In this document: one piece after another, positions 57,441 through 64,000 of the stretch | Numbering within the stretch: the stretch's first letter is position 1 | Layout of the letters: each line of letters starts with the position of its first letter | Made by a program: the position numbers and the translations under genes | Notes under the pieces: generated by a model | Seen by the model: only the letters and a program-made list of their open reading frames with translations | Database searches by the model: none | Told to the model about the DNA's origin: nothing | DNA from: DYRB01 sp963709645 | GTDB taxonomy: Bacteria; Pseudomonadota; Gammaproteobacteria; Chromatiales; Chromatiaceae | Assembly (NCBI GenBank): GCA_963709645.1 | Contig: CAVPXP010000031.1 | Location: 1 to 64,000 of the forward strand | DNA length: 64,000 bases | Reading direction: 5' to 3'

Positions 57441-58850
57441 ATGCACCCCCTCGAACGCTACCGCGACATCGTCGACGACTGGCACGCCTTCGCCGCTGCC
57501 ATGGCCGCCCCCATGCCGCCCTGCGTCTGGGCCAACCCATCGCGAATAGACCCTGGCGGACTTGCCGCGCTGCTGGCGGAGGACGGGCTCGACCCCCAGC
57601 CCCTGCCCTGGCGCCCCGGGGCCTTCCGCCTCGGCGCCGATCCCGTGGCCGGGCGGCGCTGGTGGTACTGCGCCGGGCTCGCCCATGCCCAGGAGGGGGC
57701 ATCCCAGGTCCCCGTGGCCCTGCTCGACCCGCACCCAGGGCACCGCGTGCTCGACCTCTGTGCCGCCCCGGGCGGCAAGACCGCCCAGATCGCCTTCGCC
57801 CTGGGCAATTGCGGGACCCTGATCGCCAACGACCAGGCCCATGCCCGCGTGCGCGCCCTCCAGGGCAACCTGGAGCGGCTAGGCGTGATCAATGTCACCA
57901 CCACTGCCATCGACGGCGCCAACTACCCGGCCGCGGCCGGGCAATTCGATCGGGTCCTGGTGGACGCCCCCTGCTCCGGGGAAGGGACCCTGCGCCGCCA
58001 GGGCGGCCCGCGACCCGCCCTGGGCGCGGAGCACTCCATTCGCCAAGCCGCCCGCCAGCGGGCCCTGCTCCGAAAGGGGGTGCAGCGCCTCAAGCCGGGC
58101 GGACGCCTGGTGTACTCCACCTGCACCTTCGCGCCAGAGGAGAACGAGTTGGTTGTTGCCGCCATCCTGGACGAATTCGCCGGCCGTCTGCACCTGATCC
58201 CGGCGGCGCTGCCCGGGCTGGTCTCGACTCCGGGGCTGGTCCACTGGAACGGGTGCGCCCTCGACCCGGCCCTTGCCGGCTGCCTGCGGATCTGGCCCCA
58301 CCACAACGACACTGGCGGCTTCTTCGCCGCCGTACTGGAGAAGGCCGCCGACGCACCGGCCGAGCCCGAGCCGGCGGTCGCGATGCTGATGCCCGAGCCT
58401 GACCGCGCCTGGCTCGCCGAGCTGCGGGACTACTACGGACTGCCAGAGGACATCTGGAGCCGCTACCGCATCCACCGCCAGACCACCCGCGGCCTGCACC
58501 TGGCCGCCGCGGATCATGCCCCGCCGGCCCAGCCGGCCACCGAGAGTATCGGCCTCTTCTTCCACCGCACCGACCCCAAGCGCCCCAAGCCCACCACCGC
58601 CGGGGCCCTGCTCATCGGTCCGCTGGCGACCCGCAGGCGGATGGCGCTGGAAGCGGAACAGGCGGCCGCCTACCTCGCCCGCAGCGGCCTGCATCCAACC
58701 GGCGCGCAGCTCGCCGCAGGGGATCGGGGCCAAGTCCTTGCCGACTTCCGCGGCCACACGCTGGGGGTCGCCGTGTTCCACGGCTCCGGGACACTGGAGA
58801 GCCTCTTCCCACGCGGATGGGCGGGCTGCGGGGCAGCCAATGGGGGATGA
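57441..58850 (+). CDS. RsmB/RsmF-type 5-methylcytosine RNA methyltransferase (NOL1/NOP2/Sun family)
   Basis: The product is 469 residues. An N-terminal RNA-binding part (MHPLERYRDIVDDWHAF, ALLDPHPGHRVLDLCAAPGGKT with SAM motif I) is followed by the two catalytic cysteines in VDAPCSGEGTLRR and VYSTCTFAPEENE. The C-terminal region (about residues 300-469) resembles the PUA-like extension of RsmF. The exact target C in rRNA is not clear from sequence. ATG 57441 matches the start of the truncated copy at 55614. Confidence 0.85.
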   Translation: MHPLERYRDIVDDWHAFAAAMAAPMPPCVWANPSRIDPGGLAALLAEDGLDPQPLPWRPGAFRLGADPVAGRRWWYCAGLAHAQEGASQVPVALLDPHPGHRVLDLCAAPGGKTAQIAFALGNCGTLIANDQAHARVRALQGNLERLGVINVTTTAIDGANYPAAAGQFDRVLVDAPCSGEGTLRRQGGPRPALGAEHSIRQAARQRALLRKGVQRLKPGGRLVYSTCTFAPEENELVVAAILDEFAGRLHLIPAALPGLVSTPGLVHWNGCALDPALAGCLRIWPHHNDTGGFFAAVLEKAADAPAEPEPAVAMLMPEPDRAWLAELRDYYGLPEDIWSRYRIHRQTTRGLHLAAADHAPPAQPATESIGLFFHRTDPKRPKPTTAGALLIGPLATRRRMALEAEQAAAYLARSGLHPTGAQLAAGDRGQVLADFRGHTLGVAVFHGSGTLESLFPRGWAGCGAANGG

Positions 58851-58937
58851 CGAAGGGACCAGGCCGGACTGGACCGGACAGCCAGGAAGCGGCTCGAAAA
58901 TGAGCTGCAGGGAGAGCCTAGGCTGGAGGTGAGCTTG

Positions 58938-58984
58938 CGAACCCCAGCAGTGAGTGTGCCGGCCAACATGGCCGCTGGGGTTCG
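58938..58984. terminator. Nested stem-loop between convergent genes
   Basis: CGAACCCCAGC (58938-58948) pairs with GCTGGGGTTCG (58974-58984), and the loop holds a second hairpin GGCC-AACAT-GGCC (58961-58973). It lies between the convergent RNA methyltransferase and allophanate hydrolase genes. No T-run follows on either side, so a terminator role is likely but not shown. Confidence 0.5.
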
Positions 58985-59026
58985 TTCCTCACCCCAGCCT
59001 ACTTGTTCTGAGCACCAACCAACCGG

Positions 59027-60880
59027 TCAGGGAGAGGGGACCAAGCTTAAGAACGCCCGCCAACCGCCCAAGTCCGAGATGTCCTGGGCACCCTCGGCGG
59101 CGAAGCCCTCGCAGATGAAGCCCTTCTCCCAGGTGCCGTCCTCCAGCTCCACGGTGCCGAGTCCAAGGGGCGCGGGAATACCGGCAAGGAATCCGCCGAC
59201 CTCCGCCATGGGCAGGGCCCAGACCTCCACCTCGATGGCCGCCCCTCCCAGCGGTTGCCGTATCAGGCCCGGACGGTGCGGCGGACCGCCCGGCAAGGCA
59301 TAGAACCGGTAGCGGGGCGCGGTCCGTGTGGCTCGGACGAGCCGGGCGCCACGGTCGGTGAGCTGCGGGTTGAGGGGCAGGCCGGAGAGGTGGGCGCCGC
59401 AGACGACCAGGTTGAGGGTCGGCGCATCTGGCGGCGGGGCGGGGTCCATCGCGGTGGGGGCGCCGCTCCCACGGGATTTGTCCCCGGCGCTGGGCTCTTC
59501 GCTGGCGGGTCTACCGGTGGCGCCCAGCGGGAGACCCTGGCCGCGGTGGAAGCGGCCGCCGATACGGACCAGCACCGGGTCGCTGAAGGCAGGCCCGAAC
59601 AGGGTGACGCCGAAGGGCAGCCCGTCCGCCCGGAATCCCGCGGGCACCGCGACCGCGGCCAGGTCCAGCAGGTTCATGAAGTTGGTGTAGGTCCCGAGCC
59701 GGCTGTTGAGGGCGATGGGATCCGCCTGCACCTCCGCAATCCGGTAGATGGTCGGCGCCGTGGGGATGAGGATGAAATCGAGCCCTGCCACCACGACATC
59801 GGTCCGCCGCTTGAGATCGGCGAGCCGGTACTGAGCCTTGAAGGCATCCACCGCCCGCGCCTCGGCCGCCGGGACGATGATGCGCCGGGTCACGTCCAGC
59901 AGGGCCTCGGGGCTCTGTTGGATGAAGGACTCGACGGCGGCATAGCGCTCCGCGACCCAGGGGCCCTCGTAGAGCAGCCGCGCGGCCTCGTCAAAGGGGC
60001 CGAAGTCCATGGTCACCGGGGTCCCGCCCAGCTCCCTCAGCCGACCCACGGCGGCGCCGAAGAGCCGCTCGCTCTCGGCGTCGCCAAAGAACTCAAGCGA
60101 TTCCGGGACACCGAATCGGAAGGGTCCGTCGCCGGCCTGGACCTCGCCCGCGGCAGGTGCCGGCCGCGCATAGGGGTCCTCGGGGTCAAAACCGGCGGCG
60201 ACGGACATGACGGCCTCCGCATCCGCAATGTCCAGGGCGAAGACGCTCACGCAGTCCAAGGTCCGGCAGGCGGGAACCACCCCCGACGCCGATAGGAGCC
60301 CCCGCGTCGGCTTGATGCCGACCAGGTTGTTGAAGGCCGCGGGCACCCGCCCAGAGCCGGCGGTGTCCGTCCCTAGGGAGAAGCTGACCAGCCCCTTGGC
60401 CACGGCGACGGCGGACCCGGAGCTGGAGCCCCCGGAGATGTAGTCCGGATCGAAGGCGTTGGGGGTCGCCCCATGGGGCGAGCGGGTACCCACCAAGCCA
60501 GTGGCAAATTGGTCCAGATTGGTCTTGCCGATGGGGATGGCGCCGGCCGCCATCAGACGCTCCACCACGTGGGCGGAGCACCTCGGGGTGTAGGCGAAGG
60601 CCGGGCAGGCGGCGGTCGTCGGGATGCCGGCCAGGTCGATGTTGTCCTTGACGGCAAAGGGCACACCGTAGAGGGGCAGCGTCCTGGGGTCGGCCTCCGC
60701 CAGGCGTGCCAGATGGGGTGCCAGCTCCGCCTCCGTCAGCACATGGATCCAGACCGGGTTCGGGGCCGGGGCGCTGATCCGGGCGCGAATCGCCGCCACC
60801 AGGTCTGCCGGGGTCAGGTCGCCCGCGCGGTAACGGGCGCGGAGGTTCGGGATGGACAGGTTCAGGGGCTCGCTGGTCAT
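59027..60880 (-). CDS. atzF: Allophanate hydrolase
   Basis: Converts allophanate to ammonia and CO2, the second step of ATP-dependent urea use. About 617 residues. The N-terminal amidase-signature domain has the catalytic lysine in FAVKDNIDLAG and the serines in GGSSSGSAVAVA and TDTAGSGRVPA. After a linker, a C-terminal allophanate-hydrolase domain (LNLVVCGAHLSGLPLNPQL, YRFYALPGGPPHRPGL) completes the two-domain enzyme. I prefer ATG 60880 (MTSEPLNLSIPNLRARY); ATG 60907 is upstream in the same frame. It follows urea carboxylase by a few dozen bases in one operon. Confidence 0.9.
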   Translation of the reverse strand: MTSEPLNLSIPNLRARYRAGDLTPADLVAAIRARISAPAPNPVWIHVLTEAELAPHLARLAEADPRTLPLYGVPFAVKDNIDLAGIPTTAACPAFAYTPRCSAHVVERLMAAGAIPIGKTNLDQFATGLVGTRSPHGATPNAFDPDYISGGSSSGSAVAVAKGLVSFSLGTDTAGSGRVPAAFNNLVGIKPTRGLLSASGVVPACRTLDCVSVFALDIADAEAVMSVAAGFDPEDPYARPAPAAGEVQAGDGPFRFGVPESLEFFGDAESERLFGAAVGRLRELGGTPVTMDFGPFDEAARLLYEGPWVAERYAAVESFIQQSPEALLDVTRRIIVPAAEARAVDAFKAQYRLADLKRRTDVVVAGLDFILIPTAPTIYRIAEVQADPIALNSRLGTYTNFMNLLDLAAVAVPAGFRADGLPFGVTLFGPAFSDPVLVRIGGRFHRGQGLPLGATGRPASEEPSAGDKSRGSGAPTAMDPAPPPDAPTLNLVVCGAHLSGLPLNPQLTDRGARLVRATRTAPRYRFYALPGGPPHRPGLIRQPLGGAAIEVEVWALPMAEVGGFLAGIPAPLGLGTVELEDGTWEKGFICEGFAAEGAQDISDLGGWRAFLSLVPSP

Positions 60881-60913
60881 GGGGTGTTCGACCTCGTGGG
60901 GTTCCACTCGCGG

Positions 60914-63900
60914 TCAGGGGGCGGTGTCGATGACCAGCAGGGTCTGGCCAGGGGTAACCTGGCTGCCCACCTGGCATAGGACCCGGCTGACCCGGCCGCC
61001 GTGCTCCGCATGCACGGCGATCTCCATCTTCATGGACTCCAGCACCACGAGCACATCCCCCGGCGCTACCTTCTGCCCCGGCTCCACCGCCAGCTTCCAG
61101 ACGCTGCCGTGGACGTGACTCTCGACGGTCCGCTCGTGGGGGCCCAGCTCCGGCTCGTCCGCCTGCTCGTCGATCACCTCGCCAGTCGAACGTCCCAAGT
61201 CCCCCTGGCCGGCGGCGGCCCAGCGCTCCCGCTCGGCCTCGAAGGCGGCCTGCTGGCGGGCCTTGAAGGCCGCGATGGACGACGCGTTCTCGGCCAGAAA
61301 GCTGTTGTAGTCCCTCAGGCTGAAGTCGCTCTCCTCCACCCGCAGGCGGAACCCGCCGCGCGGGAAGGCGTCCCGCAGGTCCGCAAGCTCCTGCTCCGAG
61401 ACGGGGTAGAAGCGGATCTGGTCAAAGAAGCGCAGCAGCCAGGGTCGAGTGAAGTCCGGAGTCTGGCGGTAACGGTTCCACATTTGCACCGTGCGCCCGA
61501 CGAACTGGTAACCGCCCGGCCCCTCCATGCCGTAGACGCACAGGTAGGAGCCGCCGATGCCGACCGCGTTCTCGGGTGTCCAGGTGCGGGCCGGGTTGTA
61601 CTTGGTGGTGACCAGCCGGTGCCGCGGGTCCAGCGGCGTGGCGACGGGGGCGCCGAGATAGACATCGCCCAGGCCCATCACCAGGTAACTGGCCTCGAAG
61701 ACGATGCGCCGCACCGCCTCGATGCTGTCCAGCCCGTTGATGCGACGGATGAACTCGATGTTGCTGGGGCACCAGGGGGCGTCCGGCCGCACCGACTGCG
61801 TGTATTTCTCGATCGCCAGCCGGGTAGACGGGTCGTCCCAGGAAAGGGGCAGGTGCACGACCCGGGCGGGAACGCTCAGGTCCTCGACCCCCGCCAGGCC
61901 GGCCTCGATCTCCCTCAGTCGCTCGACCAGGCTGGCCAGCGGCAGGGTGCGGCTGTCGTAGTGCACCTGGAGCGAGCGGATGCCCGGTGTCAGCTCCAGC
62001 ACCCCGCGGATAGGGTGCTCCTGGAGGGCCAGCATGAGGGCATGGACACGGAAGCGCAGCCGGATGTCCAGCACCTGGGGACCGTACTCCACCAGCAGAT
62101 ACTTGTCCCCGGAGGGCCGGTAGACGACACCGACCGGATGCTCCTCCAGCTCCAGAACCAGCATTCTCGGGTCGCCGGGCGGGATCGACACGACCCTCGG
62201 CTCGGAGCCTGACAGGGTTTCGATGGAATGGCGCTGCGCATCGTCCAAGGCGCGTGCGCCGGCCTGATCCACCGGGACGAAGCGTACCTGGTCGCCGGGC
62301 CGCAGTTGCCCCAGCTTCCACAGGTCGGCCGCTACCACCGTGGCAGGGCAGACGAAGCCGCCCAGGCTGGGACCGTCCGGGCCCAGGATCACCGGCATGT
62401 CGCCGGTGAAATCCACGGTGCCGATGGCATAGGCATTGTCGTGGATGTTCGAGGGGTGCAGGCCGGCCTCGCCGCCGTCCGGCCTGGCCCAGGCCGGTTT
62501 GGGCCCGATCAGCCGAACGCCGGTGCGGCTGGAGTTGTAATGGACCTCCCAGTCGGTGGCGAAGAAGGTTGCGATGTCCCCGTCGGTGAAGAAGTCCGGG
62601 GCGCCGTGGGGGCCGTAGATGACCCGCAGCTCCCAGGCTTTGCCGTAGGCGGGGATCAGTTCCGCCGGCAAGGGTGCCGATGGGCCAGGTTCCGATGCCG
62701 AGTCGGCCGGGTGCAGCACATCGCCCACCTGGATGGGCCGACCGCCGTGGCCGCCGAAGCGCCCCAGGGTGAAGGTGCTGCGGCTGCCCAGGTAGTCTGG
62801 GACCTGGATGCCGCCGCGCACCGTGACATAGGCCCGGGCTCCAGGGCCGGAGACCTGGCCGACACGCAGGACCCCGCCGGCGGGAACGGCAAAGGGCTGC
62901 CACCAGGGCACGGCGCCGCCATCCAACTCCGCCGACATGTGGGCTCCCGTCAGACAGACCCAAGCGGGCGAACGGAACCGCAGGGTCGGGCCCGTGACCG
63001 TCAGCTCCAGACCCGCGGTCCCGGGGCCGTTGCCCAGCAGCCGGTTGCCGAGGCGGAAGGCCAGGGCGTCCATGGGACCCGAGGGCGGTACCCCCACGTC
63101 CCAGTAGCCCAGCCGGCCGGGCCAGTCCTGCACCGTGGTCTGGGTGCCGGCGGCGAGGACCTCGACCGCCGCGGATCGGTAGGCAAAGCCGTCCAGATAC
63201 CCTGTGCTGTGGTCACCTGCGGCAAAGATGGGGTCTGCCGCCACCTGGCGCAGATAGGCCAGATTGGTCTCGATACCCGCGAGCTCGGCTCGACTGAGCG
63301 CGTCCCGAAGCGCCTCCAGCGCTCCCGCACGGTCGTCGGCGCGGACGATCAGCTTGGCGATCATGGGGTCGTAGAAGGCCGGGATCTCGCTCCCCGGCTC
63401 CACCCAGGTGTCGCAGCGCACCCCTTCGGGCCACCGCACCTGAGTGAGTAGACCGGCACTGGGCTGGAACCCCTTGCCCGGATCCTCGGCGTAGATCCGC
63501 GCCTGGATGGCGTGACCTCGCGGGCTCGGGGCCAGGGTCGGCAGATCCGGGAGGTCCCCGGCCCCCAGCCGCACCATCCACTCCACCAGGTCGATCCCGG
63601 TCACGGCCTCGGTGACCCCGTGTTCCACCTGGAGCCGGGTATTGACCTCCAGGAAATAGAACGCCTCGGTCTCGGGGTCGTAGATGTACTCCACGGTGCC
63701 GGCAGAGCGGTAGTCGACGGACGCCCCCAAACGGCGCGCGGTCTCCAGCATGGCGGCACGGACGCGCTGCGCCAGCCCGGGGGCCGGGGTCTCCTCGACG
63801 ACCTTCTGGTTGCGCCGCTGGAGCGAGCAGTCGCGCTCGCCCAGGGCGACAACCCCACCCCGGCCGTCGCCGAAGATCTGCACCTCGACGTGCCGTGCGC

Positions 63901-64000
63901 GCTCGATGTAGCGCTCGACGAAGACCCCGGCGTTGGCAAAGTTGTTGCGGCCGAGCCGCTGGACGCTGTCGAAGGCGTCCCCGAGGGCATCAGGGTCCCG
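60914..64000 (-). CDS. uca: Urea carboxylase, C-terminal two-thirds or more (runs off the window)
   Basis: Biotin enzyme that carboxylates urea to allophanate using ATP and bicarbonate. The visible part starts inside the biotin carboxylase ATP-grasp domain (VERYIERARHVEVQIFGDGRG, LEVNTRLQVEHGVTEAVTGIDLVEWM). It then runs through the carboxyltransferase region of KipA/KipI type (QDWPGRLGYWDVGVPPSGPMDALAFRLGN; RVVHLPLSWDDPSTRLAIEKY) to the biotinyl carrier domain with VLESMKMEIAVHAEHGG near the end. The frame is clean to the window edge, where the start is missing. Separate uca and atzF genes are the usual bacterial arrangement; yeast fuses them. Confidence 0.93.
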   Translation of the reverse strand, partial: RDPDALGDAFDSVQRLGRNNFANAGVFVERYIERARHVEVQIFGDGRGGVVALGERDCSLQRRNQKVVEETPAPGLAQRVRAAMLETARRLGASVDYRSAGTVEYIYDPETEAFYFLEVNTRLQVEHGVTEAVTGIDLVEWMVRLGAGDLPDLPTLAPSPRGHAIQARIYAEDPGKGFQPSAGLLTQVRWPEGVRCDTWVEPGSEIPAFYDPMIAKLIVRADDRAGALEALRDALSRAELAGIETNLAYLRQVAADPIFAAGDHSTGYLDGFAYRSAAVEVLAAGTQTTVQDWPGRLGYWDVGVPPSGPMDALAFRLGNRLLGNGPGTAGLELTVTGPTLRFRSPAWVCLTGAHMSAELDGGAVPWWQPFAVPAGGVLRVGQVSGPGARAYVTVRGGIQVPDYLGSRSTFTLGRFGGHGGRPIQVGDVLHPADSASEPGPSAPLPAELIPAYGKAWELRVIYGPHGAPDFFTDGDIATFFATDWEVHYNSSRTGVRLIGPKPAWARPDGGEAGLHPSNIHDNAYAIGTVDFTGDMPVILGPDGPSLGGFVCPATVVAADLWKLGQLRPGDQVRFVPVDQAGARALDDAQRHSIETLSGSEPRVVSIPPGDPRMLVLELEEHPVGVVYRPSGDKYLLVEYGPQVLDIRLRFRVHALMLALQEHPIRGVLELTPGIRSLQVHYDSRTLPLASLVERLREIEAGLAGVEDLSVPARVVHLPLSWDDPSTRLAIEKYTQSVRPDAPWCPSNIEFIRRINGLDSIEAVRRIVFEASYLVMGLGDVYLGAPVATPLDPRHRLVTTKYNPARTWTPENAVGIGGSYLCVYGMEGPGGYQFVGRTVQMWNRYRQTPDFTRPWLLRFFDQIRFYPVSEQELADLRDAFPRGGFRLRVEESDFSLRDYNSFLAENASSIAAFKARQQAAFEAERERWAAAGQGDLGRSTGEVIDEQADEPELGPHERTVESHVHGSVWKLAVEPGQKVAPGDVLVVLESMKMEIAVHAEHGGRVSRVLCQVGSQVTPGQTLLVIDTAP

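Overview
The window looks like chromosome from a high-GC gammaproteobacterium, most likely a sulfur-oxidising Chromatiales member such as a purple sulfur bacterium. Three things point there: an intact flavocytochrome c sulfide dehydrogenase pair (fccA-fccB), a cbbQ-cbbO pair of the RuBisCO-activase type, and a gammaproteobacterial gene order (dolP-yraN-lpoA/rsmI, then rnpB, then the mra/dcw cluster through ftsZ-lpxC, dciA, secA, argJ and a mutT-thiE fusion). The genus cannot be fixed from sequence alone.

Layout. 1-3.3 kb (minus strand): a wrecked restriction-like locus in which a PLD-SNF2 helicase is joined in frame to a fragment of an Eco57I-type adenine methyltransferase whose NPPY motif is frameshifted. 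3.3-9.8 kb (minus): argG (frameshifted), an alpha/beta hydrolase (frameshifted), a GlcD-like FAD oxidase, then dolP, yraN and lpoA. 9.9-29.6 kb (plus): rsmI, rnpB RNA, then an almost gapless division and cell-wall operon mraZ-rsmH-ftsL-ftsI-murE-murF-mraY-murD-ftsW-murG-murC-murB-ddl-ftsQ-ftsA-ftsZ, preceded by a good sigma70 promoter and MraZ boxes. 29.8-37.6 kb: lpxC, convergent dciA, an M23 peptidase, secA, argJ and a Nudix-ThiE fusion. 37.7-46.2 kb: cbbQ, cbbO, nadA, a NapC/NirT tetraheme cytochrome, an exported ankyrin protein and fccAB, closed by a terminator. 46.2-52.5 kb: clpB behind a sigma32-type promoter, larE, a cupin, a YpfJ-type zinc peptidase and argE. 52.5-57.4 kb is accessory: a 129-bp inverted-repeat element, a GNAT/C39-peptidase/ATP-grasp open frame, REP-like palindromes, a truncated copy of the neighbouring RNA methyltransferase, a REP-associated transposase bounded by 16-bp inverted repeats, and a HicBA-type pair. 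57.4-64 kb: an RsmB/RsmF-type RNA methyltransferase, then allophanate hydrolase and urea carboxylase, the latter running off the window.

The main biological surprise is the murE-position gene. It is a full-length open frame in the canonical operon, yet it has lost the catalytic signatures of MurE. The second is the GNAT/C39/ATP-grasp locus, which has the parts of a peptide or protein modification system. Frameshifts are very unevenly distributed: none was seen in 9.9-36.6 kb, but argG, the nudix-thiE fusion, cbbQ, cbbO, nadA, the tetraheme gene and argE carry about twenty. Several lie in G/C homopolymers and several hit housekeeping genes, so sequencing or assembly indels are the simplest explanation for those. 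The helicase-methyltransferase junction is a different kind of lesion. No tRNA, CRISPR array or replication origin was recognised.
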